64,000 bases of DNA, from positions 1,302,001 to 1,366,000 of the forward strand of contig NZ_AP022567.1 in NCBI RefSeq assembly GCF_010727475.1. The letters are read 5' to 3'. The position numbers and the translations under genes are program-made. The notes beneath the pieces are model-generated. The model was given only the letters and a program-made list of their open reading frames with translations, was not told where the DNA came from and ran no database searches. Positions 51,355 through 59,228 of this stretch are shown one piece after another; position 1 is the first letter of the stretch, and each line of letters opens with the position of its first letter. This stretch comes from Mycolicibacterium mageritense. Lineage in GTDB: Bacteria; Actinomycetota; Actinomycetes; Mycobacteriales; Mycobacteriaceae.

Positions 51355-51999
51355 CTACCACGCCTTCGAAAGGTCGGCGTGCCGAGTTATCCAGGCGTGC
51401 ATCGCGATTCCAGCGGCCACCCCGGCGTTGATACTGCGCGTCGAGCCGAACTGGGCGATCGACACCGTGATTGCCGCTCCTGCCTGCGCCTCCGGCGTGA
51501 TGCCGGGCCCCTCCTGGCCGAAGATCAGCAGGCAGTCGCGCGGCAGTTCGGTCTCCTCGAGCCGCACCGAGCCGGGCACGTTGTCCACCGCGACGACCGT
51601 CAACCCCGCATCGGCGGCGAACTCCAGCAACTCGGCCGTGCTGTCGTGGTGGCACAACCGCTGGTAGCGGTCGGTGACCATGGCGCCGCGGCGGTTCCAC
51701 CTGCGCCGCCCCACGATGTGGACGGTGTCCACCGCGAAAGCGTTGGCGGTGCGCACCACGGCGCCGATGTTGGCGTCGTTGCCGAAGTTCTCGATCGCGA
51801 TGTGCAGCGGGTGCCTGCGTCGGTCGATGTCGGCAATGATCGCCTCCCGCGTCCAATACCGGTACGCGTCAACGACATTGCGGGTGTCCCCGTCGCGCAG
51901 CAGGTCCGGGTCGTACCGTGCGGCGTCGGGTCCGGACGGCGGCGGCCCCGGCCACGGACCGACGCCGGGACTCTCACCCCACTCGCTCGGGCCCGTCAC
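51355..51999 (-). CDS. TrmH/SpoU-family RNA 2'-O-methyltransferase (Rv0380c-like)
   Basis: A 214-residue SPOUT-knot methylase. The three SpoU motifs are present: IAIENFGNDANIGAVVRTAN (motif 1), LLIFGQEGPGI (motif 2) and ISIAQFGSTRSINAGVAAGIA-like sequence (motif 3). It methylates a ribose in tRNA or rRNA; the site is unknown. The GTG at 51999 overlaps the lipoprotein stop by 4 bp and is preferred to the long upstream open frame. It equals Rv0380c. Confidence 0.9.
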   Translation of the reverse strand: MTGPSEWGESPGVGPWPGPPPSGPDAARYDPDLLRDGDTRNVVDAYRYWTREAIIADIDRRRHPLHIAIENFGNDANIGAVVRTANAFAVDTVHIVGRRRWNRRGAMVTDRYQRLCHHDSTAELLEFAADAGLTVVAVDNVPGSVRLEETELPRDCLLIFGQEGPGITPEAQAGAAITVSIAQFGSTRSINAGVAAGIAMHAWITRHADLSKAW

Positions 52000-52886
52000 C
52001 GGCTGGTCCACAGCGCGGCGTGCGTGCCGATCACGGACACCGACGGGTACAGCAGAGCCGCGTTGATCTCGCCCTGCGTGCACAGCGACGCCCGCACGTT
52101 GACGGCCTCGCGGGATTCGTCGGGCAGGATCAACAGCGATGCGCCGTACGCCGAACACGCCGGATTGAGCCCCGGGGCCGGCCGGGTCGGAGCCACCACG
52201 ATCATCAGCGGACCACCACGTTTGTCCGAGTCCTCGCGATACCGCTTGGCCAGACCGTCGATCTGCAGCCCGAGCAACATGTAACCGTCGCCCGTGAAAG
52301 CTTCCGGCGCACCCAGTGCCGTCGGCGCCAACTGGGCACCATCCGCGCTGAACGCGTCCACGGTCGTGGTCTGCAGCGTCAGGCCCGTGTCGTTGGCGTT
52401 GGTGGGCATCAGCCCCACCGGAAACGCTGCCGGGTAGGCCACCGTGGTGCCCGCGATCCGGTCGCGAGCCGAATACACGTACACCCCGCGCACCTGACTC
52501 TGGTCCCGCAACGGCCCCAAACACACTGTGCCGCTGAGCTTGTCTGGCGACGGCGCGGCCAGCGGTTGCAGTGCGAGGCTGGGCACAGAACTGCACGCGC
52601 CCAAACCGTCGGCCTCGATGGGATGCGCGAGCGCACCGTATAGCCCGAACCGGAGATCCTCGGGTTTGGCGTGGGTGTCGGACGCGACCGAGGCGTCGAC
52701 GTCGACGAGCACGCGCTCGGCGTCGAACCGCAGATTTGACAGCGTGACGCGCCAGCCCAGGATCTCGACGGCGTCGCCGAATGCCGCGGTCGGCGCGGCG
52801 AAGGTGTTGTCGAGAGCACGGTCGGACGAGCACGCGGTGGCGACCAGCAGAACTACCGCCACCACGGCCGCGATCAGCGCCCGCAT
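51996..52886 (-). CDS. Putative lipoprotein (Rv0381c-like)
   Basis: A 296-residue exported protein. The N-terminus MRALIAAVVAVVLLVATACS is a signal peptide with a lipobox ending in TAC, so Cys19 should be lipidated. The mature part has no recognised motif and several Cys (GACSS, VCLG, PACSAYG, ASLCTQG) that may pair. It equals Rv0381c by position and is coupled to the methylase gene by a GTGA overlap. The SDR gene lies 3 bp upstream. Confidence 0.82.
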   Translation of the reverse strand: MRALIAAVVAVVLLVATACSSDRALDNTFAAPTAAFGDAVEILGWRVTLSNLRFDAERVLVDVDASVASDTHAKPEDLRFGLYGALAHPIEADGLGACSSVPSLALQPLAAPSPDKLSGTVCLGPLRDQSQVRGVYVYSARDRIAGTTVAYPAAFPVGLMPTNANDTGLTLQTTTVDAFSADGAQLAPTALGAPEAFTGDGYMLLGLQIDGLAKRYREDSDKRGGPLMIVVAPTRPAPGLNPACSAYGASLLILPDESREAVNVRASLCTQGEINAALLYPSVSVIGTHAALWTSR

Positions 52887-52889
52887 GAG

Positions 52890-53666
52890 TTACGTTCTGC
52901 CACGACCCTTGCCAACCACCTTGTTCACGGCACGCACCAGATTTCGCGGAACCATCCGACCACCGGTGGTGAGCGCCTTGTACTGCATTCCCGGCACGAT
53001 CACGACCTTATCCCGCGCCACATCCGCCAGACATTCGCGCACCACGTCGTCGACCTCGAGCCACAGGAACGCTGGCGTGTCTGCCATGTCGATGCCCGCA
53101 CGCGCGTGGAACTCGGTCCGCACGAACCCGGGGCACAGTGCGTGGATGCCGACGCCGGTGCCTGCCAGACCGTTGGCCAGGCCTTCCGAGAATGCGATGA
53201 CCCAGGCCTTGGACGCCGAGTACGTTGAACCGCGGCCGGGCAGCAGCCCGGCCACGCTGGCCACGTTGATGACCGTGCCCGCGTGGGCCGCGACCATCGA
53301 CGGCAGCGCGGCGTGGGTGAGTTCCATGACGGCCGTGACGTTCACGTCCAGTTGGGCCTGCAGGGCCGCGAAGTCGGCGGTCCAGAATTCACCCGACGTG
53401 GCGAAGCCGGCGTTGTTGACCAACACCCGGACGCCGTCACGCAGCCGTGCGGCGACCTTGGCCCGGTCTGCGGCCTCTGCCAGATCGGCGGGCAGCACCT
53501 CGACGTTCGCACCCGCCTCGTCGTGCAGTTCGGCTGCGAGCTGCTCAAGCCGCGCCGTGTCCCTGGCGACCAGCACCAGGTCGTATCCCTCGCGGGCGTA
53601 GCGACGGGCGAATCCCGCTCCGAGCCCCGACGTCGGTCCGGTGATCAATGCGACGGGGCGTGGCAT
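52890..53666 (-). CDS. Short-chain dehydrogenase/reductase
   Basis: A 258-residue classical SDR: TGPTSGLGAGFA (cofactor motif), NNAGF (NAG-type), Ser in VINVASVAGL and the full YSASK catalytic motif. VARDTARLEQL suggests NADP preference (Arg after the second strand). A GTG at 53675 is an alternative start. The C-terminus is basic (NKVVGKGRGRT). Substrate unknown. It is 3 bp from the lipoprotein gene and divergent from furA. Confidence 0.9.
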   Translation of the reverse strand: MPRPVALITGPTSGLGAGFARRYAREGYDLVLVARDTARLEQLAAELHDEAGANVEVLPADLAEAADRAKVAARLRDGVRVLVNNAGFATSGEFWTADFAALQAQLDVNVTAVMELTHAALPSMVAAHAGTVINVASVAGLLPGRGSTYSASKAWVIAFSEGLANGLAGTGVGIHALCPGFVRTEFHARAGIDMADTPAFLWLEVDDVVRECLADVARDKVVIVPGMQYKALTTGGRMVPRNLVRAVNKVVGKGRGRT

Positions 53667-53718
53667 GCCCGACACACTACTTAACCGCGGGGACGCGCTT
53701 TATGCGCAGCACCGCATC

Positions 53719-53759
53719 AAAATATTTAGTGATTCCAGATAGCCCGCAATAGTGGTGCG
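53719..53759 (+). promoter_or_regulatory. Probable furA promoter region, AT-rich
   Basis: An AT-rich stretch (AAAATATTTAGTGATT, 53719-53734) just upstream of furA stands out from the GC-rich surroundings and is a likely FurA site. CAATAG (53748-53753) placed six bases before the GTG could be a -10 for a leaderless transcript, as known for mycobacterial furA. Confidence 0.4.
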
Positions 53760-54212
53760 GTGGCTTCGACGGCGGATTACGCGGATCAGCTGCGCGCCGC
53801 CCGGTTGCGGGTCACCCGGCCCCGGATCGCGGTGCTCGACGAGGTTCGCACGCATCCGCACGCCGACACCGAAACCATCTTCCTGGCGGTGCGCGACGTT
53901 CTCCCCGAGGTCTCCCGCCAGACCGTGTACGACGTACTCAACGCCTTGACCTCGGTCGGGCTCCTGCGCCGCATTCAGCCGCTCGGCTCGGTGGCCCGCT
54001 ACGAGACCCGCGTCGGCGACAATCACCACCATGCCGTGTGCCGCGGTTGCGGCAGGATCGTCGACATCGACTGCGCCGTCGGCGCGGCACCGTGCCTGGC
54101 CCCATCCGACCTCGACCACGCCTTCGAAGGTTTCGCGCTCGACGAGGCGGAAGTCATCTACTGGGGCCTTTGCCCTCAGTGCTCGGCCTCAGTTTCCCGA
54201 TCGCAACCGTGA
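53760..54212 (+). CDS. furA: Fur-family regulator FurA
   Basis: A 150-residue metalloregulator with a GTG start. The winged helix includes VSRQTVYDVLNALTSVGLL (about residues 56-74). Metal-site features are NHHHAVCRGCG and GLCPQCS, giving two CxxC pairs for structural zinc. FurA represses its own gene and katG and responds to peroxide and iron. katG follows 33 bp downstream, the classical mycobacterial furA-katG pair. Confidence 0.95.
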   Translation: MASTADYADQLRAARLRVTRPRIAVLDEVRTHPHADTETIFLAVRDVLPEVSRQTVYDVLNALTSVGLLRRIQPLGSVARYETRVGDNHHHAVCRGCGRIVDIDCAVGAAPCLAPSDLDHAFEGFALDEAEVIYWGLCPQCSASVSRSQP

Positions 54213-54232
54213 TCACAGCCCCATCACCAACC

Positions 54233-54243
54233 GGAAGGAAAAG
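54233..54243 (+). promoter_or_regulatory. Polypurine tract before katG
   Basis: GGAAGGAAAAG lies 2 bp before the katG GTG. It acts as RBS; in M. tuberculosis and M. smegmatis a polypurine stretch here is known to mark and stabilise the processed 5' end of katG mRNA. Confidence 0.55.
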
Positions 54244-54245
54244 TT

Positions 54246-56444
54246 GTGTCATCCGAGACGACCACTCACCCCAGCGACAGCGAGAACCCCGCAATCGCCT
54301 CGCCGACACCCAAGGCTCACGCGCCACTGACCAACCAGGATTGGTGGCCCGAGCAGATCGACGTGTCGAAACTGCACCCGCACTCACCCGCGTCCAACCC
54401 GCTCGGTGAAACATTCGACTATGCAACAGAATTCGCCAAACTCGATGTCGATGCGCTCAAAGCCGATCTGCTGTCGCTGATCACCACGTCCCAGGACTGG
54501 TGGCCCGCCGACTACGGCAGCTACGCAGGCCTGTTCATCCGGCTCAGCTGGCACGCCGCAGGCACCTACCGCATCTTCGACGGGCGCGGTGGCGGCGGCC
54601 AGGGTCTGCAACGTTTCGCACCGCTCAACAGCTGGCCCGACAATGCCAACCTGGACAAGGGCCGTCGCCTGCTCTGGCCGATCAAACAGAAGTACGGCAA
54701 CAAGATCTCCTGGGCCGACCTGCTGGTGCTGGCAGGCAACGTCGCGCTCGAGTCCGCGGGCTTCGAGACCTTCGGATTCGGCTTCGGCCGCGAAGACGTG
54801 TGGGAGCCCGAAGAGGTGCTCTTCGGCGAAGAGGACACCTGGCTGGGGACCGACAGGCGCTACTCCGGCGAGCGTGAACTCGCGCAGCCCTACGGCGCCA
54901 CCACCATGGGCCTGATCTACGTCAATCCTGAAGGGCCCGAGGGCAAGCCGGACCCGCTGGCCGCCGCCATCGACATTCGCGAAACTTTCGGCCGCATGGC
55001 GATGAACGACGAGGAGACCGCGGCCCTGATCGTCGGCGGGCACACCTTGGGCAAGACCCACGGCGCGGCTTCGGGAGACCTGGTCGGCCCGGAGCCCGAG
55101 GCCGCGCCGATCGAGCAGCAGGGCCTGGGCTGGAAGTGCCCGTTCGGTTCGGGCAACGCCGGCGACACGATCACCAGCGGGCTCGAAGTGGTGTGGACGC
55201 CCACCCCGACCAAGTGGAGCAACTCCTTCCTGGAGATCCTCTACGGCTACGAATGGGAGCTGACCAAGAGCCCGGCCGGGGCCTGGCAGTTCCAGGCCAA
55301 GGACGCCGAGGCGATCATCCCCGATCCGTTCGGCGGGCCGAACCGCAAACCGTCGCTGCTGGTCACCGACGTGGCGTTGCGGGAAGACCCGATCTATCGC
55401 GAGATCACCCGGCGCTGGCTCGACCACCCCGAGGAGCTCAACGAAGCGTTCGCCAAGGCCTGGTACAAGCTGCTGCACCGCGACCTCGGGCCGATCACCC
55501 GCTACCTCGGCCCGTGGATTCCCGAACCGCAGCTGTGGCAGGATCCGGTGCCCGCGGTCGAGGGCGAACTGATCGACGATGCCGACGCGGCCGCGCTCAA
55601 GGGCAAGATCCTCGACACCGGGCTCACGGTGCCGCAGCTGATCAAGACCGCGTGGGCTGCCGCGTCCACCTTCCGGCGCACGGACAAGCGCGGTGGGGCC
55701 AACGGTGCCCGGCTGCGCCTGGAGCCGCAGAAGAGCTGGGAGGCCAACGAACCGTCCGAGCTCGACAGGGTGTTGCCCGTCTTGGAGAAGATTCAGCAGG
55801 ACTTCAACGCCGGCAGCGCCAAGAAGGTGTCCCTGGCCGATGTGATCGTGCTGGCCGGCAACGCGGCGATCGAAAAGGCCGCCAAGGACGGCGGCGTTTC
55901 GGTCACGGTGCCGTTCAACCCGGGCCGCACCGACGCCACCCAGGAGAACACCGACGTGGAGTCGTTCGCGGTGCTGGAGCCGCGGGCCGACGGGTTCCGC
56001 AACTATGTGCGGGCCGGCGAAAAGGCGCCGCTGGAACAGCTCCTGCTGGAGCGGGCGTACCTGCTGGGCGTCACCGGTCCGGAGCTGACGGTGCTGGCCG
56101 GTGGCCTCCGCGCGCTCGACGCGAATCACGGCGGGAGCCGGCACGGTGTGTTCACCGACCGTCCCGGCACGCTGAGCAACGACTTCTTCGTCAACCTGCT
56201 CGACATCGGCACCGAGTGGAAGCCCTCGGAGTCGGAGGAGAACGTCTACGAAGGCCGGGACCGGGTCTCGGGCGAGCTGAAGTGGACGGCGACGGCGAAT
56301 GACCTGGTGTTCGGCTCGCATTCGGTGCTGAGAGCCCTTTCGGAGGTCTACGCCCAGACCGATGGCGCCGAGCGTTTCGTCAACGACTTCGTCGCCGCGT
56401 GGGTAAAGGTGGCCGAAGCCGACCGGTTCGACCTCAAGAAGTAG
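54246..56444 (+). CDS. katG: Catalase-peroxidase
   Basis: KatG (732 residues) breaks down hydrogen peroxide and activates isoniazid in mycobacteria. Distal heme pocket RLSWHAAGTYR (Arg, Trp, His near 99-103), proximal His in GGHTLGKTHG (near 266). The Met-Tyr-Trp adduct residues are all present: Trp in RLSW, Tyr in LIYVNPEGPEG (near 224), Met in FGRMAMNDE (near 251). Ser of ITSGLEVV matches the M. tuberculosis Ser315 position and is wild-type. The C-terminal non-catalytic domain is complete. Start is GTG. It follows furA. M. smegmatis carries more than one katG. Confidence 0.97.
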   Translation: MSSETTTHPSDSENPAIASPTPKAHAPLTNQDWWPEQIDVSKLHPHSPASNPLGETFDYATEFAKLDVDALKADLLSLITTSQDWWPADYGSYAGLFIRLSWHAAGTYRIFDGRGGGGQGLQRFAPLNSWPDNANLDKGRRLLWPIKQKYGNKISWADLLVLAGNVALESAGFETFGFGFGREDVWEPEEVLFGEEDTWLGTDRRYSGERELAQPYGATTMGLIYVNPEGPEGKPDPLAAAIDIRETFGRMAMNDEETAALIVGGHTLGKTHGAASGDLVGPEPEAAPIEQQGLGWKCPFGSGNAGDTITSGLEVVWTPTPTKWSNSFLEILYGYEWELTKSPAGAWQFQAKDAEAIIPDPFGGPNRKPSLLVTDVALREDPIYREITRRWLDHPEELNEAFAKAWYKLLHRDLGPITRYLGPWIPEPQLWQDPVPAVEGELIDDADAAALKGKILDTGLTVPQLIKTAWAAASTFRRTDKRGGANGARLRLEPQKSWEANEPSELDRVLPVLEKIQQDFNAGSAKKVSLADVIVLAGNAAIEKAAKDGGVSVTVPFNPGRTDATQENTDVESFAVLEPRADGFRNYVRAGEKAPLEQLLLERAYLLGVTGPELTVLAGGLRALDANHGGSRHGVFTDRPGTLSNDFFVNLLDIGTEWKPSESEENVYEGRDRVSGELKWTATANDLVFGSHSVLRALSEVYAQTDGAERFVNDFVAAWVKVAEADRFDLKK

Positions 56445-56450
56445 CGCGAA

Positions 56451-56493
56451 TTGTGTGCGTTTACCGGCGGTGTGCGCCGGTAAACGCACACAA
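56451..56493. repeat. Perfect 19-bp hairpin between convergent genes; related to 13225
   Basis: TTGTGTGCGTTTACCGGCG (56451-56469), a 5-base loop and its exact complement (56475-56493). The outer half and right flank repeat the hairpin at 13225-13283. It fills the whole gap between the katG and ABC ATPase stops, so it may act as a bidirectional terminator. Confidence 0.75.
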
Positions 56494-56494
56494 G

Positions 56495-57559
56495 TCACTG
56501 GGGCAGGCGGGCTCCGGTCACGGCATCGAAGAGGTGTTCGCGCCCCGAGCGGACGCGTACACGCACCGGATTGCCTGCTGCCGCAGCACCCTGCCAGCCC
56601 GCCACCACCGATGCCTCCACCACCGCGGTGAGCCGGCGCGCCCCGACCTTCACGATCACCACATAACGCGGGCCGAGCAGCTCGACCAGCTCAACCCGCC
56701 CCTCGCCGTCAGCCGCTGGTTCCACGATCAGATCCTCAGGCCGTACACCGAACGTCACCGGGCCGCTGACTCCGGGCGGTGCCGGCCAGGCCACCCCGTC
56801 GGCCTCGAACACACCGTCACAGACGGTGCCGTCGACGAGATTCGTGCTGGGCGAGCCGATGAACCCGGCGACGAAGGTGTTCGCCGGGGTGCGGTAGAGC
56901 TCCTCGGGAGTGCCGCGCTGCGCGATACGGCCTGCGTTGAGCACCACCAGCTGATCGGCGATGGTCATCGCCTCCTCTTGATCGTGCGTCACGTAGAGCG
57001 CGGTGATGCCGAGCTCCTGCTGCAGTCGCCGGATTTCGGAGCGCAGCTCGACGCGCAGCTTGGCATCCAGATTGCTCAGCGGCTCGTCGAACAGGAACAC
57101 CGACGGGGTGCGCACGAGCGCGCGGGCAATGGCCACCCGCTGCTGCTGGCCCCCGGAGAGCTGGCGGGGTTTGCGGTCCAGCAGGTCTTCGATGCCGACC
57201 CGGGCCGCGGCCGCCCGGGCCCGTTGCACCGCCTCGCCCTTACCGACGCCGGCATTGCGCAACGGGAACGCGATATTGCCCGCGACGCTCAAATGCGGAT
57301 ATAGCGCGTAGTTCTGGAACACCATCGCCACATCGCGCTCCCGCGGTGTTGCCGCGGTGACGTCATGCCCACCGATGTGCACCCGTCCGCCGTCGGCAGT
57401 CTCAAGCCCGGCCGCGATGCGCAACGTCGTGGACTTGCCGCAGCCCGAAGGCCCCACCAACACGGTCAACGACCCGTCCGGCAGGGTCAGATCCAGCCCG
57501 TCGACCACGGTAGCCGTACCGTATGTCTTCGTGATGGCTTGCAGTTCAACGCCACTCAC
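56495..57559 (-). CDS. ABC transporter ATPase, UgpC/MalK type
   Basis: A 354-residue ATPase that powers the importer. Walker A GPSGCGKST, signature LSGGQQQRVAIARAL, Walker B VFLFDEP, switch His in YVTHDQEEA. A C-terminal TOBE region (about 240-354) is typical of carbohydrate importers. GTG start overlaps the permease stop by 4 bp. Last gene of the four-gene operon. Confidence 0.94.
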   Translation of the reverse strand: MSGVELQAITKTYGTATVVDGLDLTLPDGSLTVLVGPSGCGKSTTLRIAAGLETADGGRVHIGGHDVTAATPRERDVAMVFQNYALYPHLSVAGNIAFPLRNAGVGKGEAVQRARAAAARVGIEDLLDRKPRQLSGGQQQRVAIARALVRTPSVFLFDEPLSNLDAKLRVELRSEIRRLQQELGITALYVTHDQEEAMTIADQLVVLNAGRIAQRGTPEELYRTPANTFVAGFIGSPSTNLVDGTVCDGVFEADGVAWPAPPGVSGPVTFGVRPEDLIVEPAADGEGRVELVELLGPRYVVIVKVGARRLTAVVEASVVAGWQGAAAAGNPVRVRVRSGREHLFDAVTGARLPQ

Positions 57560-58359
57560 TTGGTTGCTCCCGCGGTCAGCCCGCCCACCAGAAACCGCTG
57601 CGCGACCAGCGCCAGCACGTAGACCGGCAGGATGCCCAGCAGCCCGGCTGCCGCCTGCTGACCGAACTGCACGTTGCGGTCCCCCTGGAACAGTGACAAA
57701 CCGACGGTCAACGTCTGACTCTCCTTTGTGACTGCGAGATACACGGCAAACAGAAAATCGTTGTAGCTCAAGAAGAAAACGACCAGCAGCGCGGCGATGA
57801 TCCCCGGCCACAACAGCGGCAGCACCGCTTTGCGGAACGCGCCTGCCACCGTGAGCCCGTCGATCACGGCCGCCTCGTCGATCTCGACGGGTATGCGGCG
57901 CACGAAACCGTCGAGCAGCCAGGCCGCCACAGGCACGTTCGCCACCCCGTTGACGACAATCAACCCGAGCACATTATTGGTCAGGCCGACATCGCGCAGC
58001 AGGAAGAACAGCGGGATGATCGCGACGATCGGCGGGGCGCAGTAGGCGGCCAGCAGCGCGGTCAGCAGTCGCTCGCCGCCGAGCCGGCGCGCGGTGAAAT
58101 ACGCTGCCGGCGTGGCGATCAGCACGGCCAGCACCGCTGCCCCGACGGCTGAGACCCACGAGTTCCGCAGCATGGTGCCCAGCGCGATCGTGTCGAACAC
58201 CGACACGAAGTTCCGCCACGTCCACTGCGTCGGCAGCAGGCTGGAGTTCAGCACATCGCCGGGCGGGCGCACCGACAGCGAGACCAGATACCCGATCGGC
58301 ACGAGCGCGACGACGAGCGCGGCGGCCAGTCCCGTCCAGACCAACCAGCGGGCTCTCAT
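57556..58359 (-). CDS. ABC transporter permease, MalG/UgpE type
   Basis: A 267-residue membrane protein with six helices. The EAA loop that docks the ATPase is EIDEAAVIDGLTVAGAFRKA. It forms the channel with the permease encoded upstream, whose stop overlaps its start by 4 bp. Confidence 0.93.
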   Translation of the reverse strand: MRARWLVWTGLAAALVVALVPIGYLVSLSVRPPGDVLNSSLLPTQWTWRNFVSVFDTIALGTMLRNSWVSAVGAAVLAVLIATPAAYFTARRLGGERLLTALLAAYCAPPIVAIIPLFFLLRDVGLTNNVLGLIVVNGVANVPVAAWLLDGFVRRIPVEIDEAAVIDGLTVAGAFRKAVLPLLWPGIIAALLVVFFLSYNDFLFAVYLAVTKESQTLTVGLSLFQGDRNVQFGQQAAAGLLGILPVYVLALVAQRFLVGGLTAGATK

Positions 58360-59228
58360 GACTGCTCGGCTTTCACCACGTGTGCCCTCACCTTGGTGAG
58401 CACTGTCGCCACCACCCCGACGACGAACGCGAACACGAGCGTTTGCGCTGCGGCGGTGCCCATGTCGAAACTGCCGCGCAGACCTGTCTGATAGATGACG
58501 TAGGGGGCCAGCGACGTGGCGAAACCCGGTCCGCCTGAGGTGATCACGACGATCAGGTCAAAGACCCTGTAGCCGATCACCAATTGCAGCACCAGCACCG
58601 CAAGTGCGGTCGGCGCGATCGCAGGCCACGTCACGGTCGTGAAGCTGCGCCATGGTCCGGCGCCGTCGATCCGAGCGGACTCGACCAGTTCCTGCCGCAC
58701 CACCCCGAGAGCGGCGAACAGGATGAGCACGGCGAACGGGGTCCATTGCCAGACGTGGATGATCAGCAGCACGGCGAACGCTCCCGTGCCCGAGCCCAGC
58801 GGATTGAACCCACCCAGTCCGACCGCGGCGAAAACATCGGCCAGACCGCCGCCTACCGGTGCGAGCAACAGTTTCCACGACACACCGATCAGCACGGGTG
58901 CTGTCACCAGCGGCAGCAGTAACAACACTCCGACCGCACCGAAGCGAGTTCCCCGGCTCCGCAGCAACAGCGCCAGCGCCAGACCGACGCCGGTGGTCAG
59001 CACGGTGGCGGTACCGGCGAACAAGGTCGAGCGCCCCAGCGACGGGGCGAAAGCCGGTGCAGCGAAAGCGCTCTGGAAGTTGTCGGCGCCGCTGAACGTG
59101 CGCAGTGGGTGGGCCAATGACGAGTCGGTGAGCGCCAGCGCGACCAGATACGCGGTCGGGTAGACCAGGAACACCACCAGTCCGGCGATGGCGGGAAGGG
59201 CCAGCCAGAGCGGGACGCGTCGCGTCAT
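58356..59228 (-). CDS. ABC transporter permease, MalF/UgpA type
   Basis: A 290-residue membrane protein starting at the ATG at 59228 that overlaps the stop of the binding-protein gene (ATGA). Six helices; the EAA loop is ELVESARIDGAGPWRSFTTV. Members of this type carry sugars, glycerol phosphates or other polyols. Confidence 0.93.
   Translation of the reverse strand: MTRRVPLWLALPAIAGLVVFLVYPTAYLVALALTDSSLAHPLRTFSGADNFQSAFAAPAFAPSLGRSTLFAGTATVLTTGVGLALALLLRSRGTRFGAVGVLLLLPLVTAPVLIGVSWKLLLAPVGGGLADVFAAVGLGGFNPLGSGTGAFAVLLIIHVWQWTPFAVLILFAALGVVRQELVESARIDGAGPWRSFTTVTWPAIAPTALAVLVLQLVIGYRVFDLIVVITSGGPGFATSLAPYVIYQTGLRGSFDMGTAAAQTLVFAFVVGVVATVLTKVRAHVVKAEQS

Noticed and set aside
54384..56498. 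704-codon minus-strand frame
   Set aside because: It lies opposite katG, which has all catalytic residues; the product has no recognisable domain.
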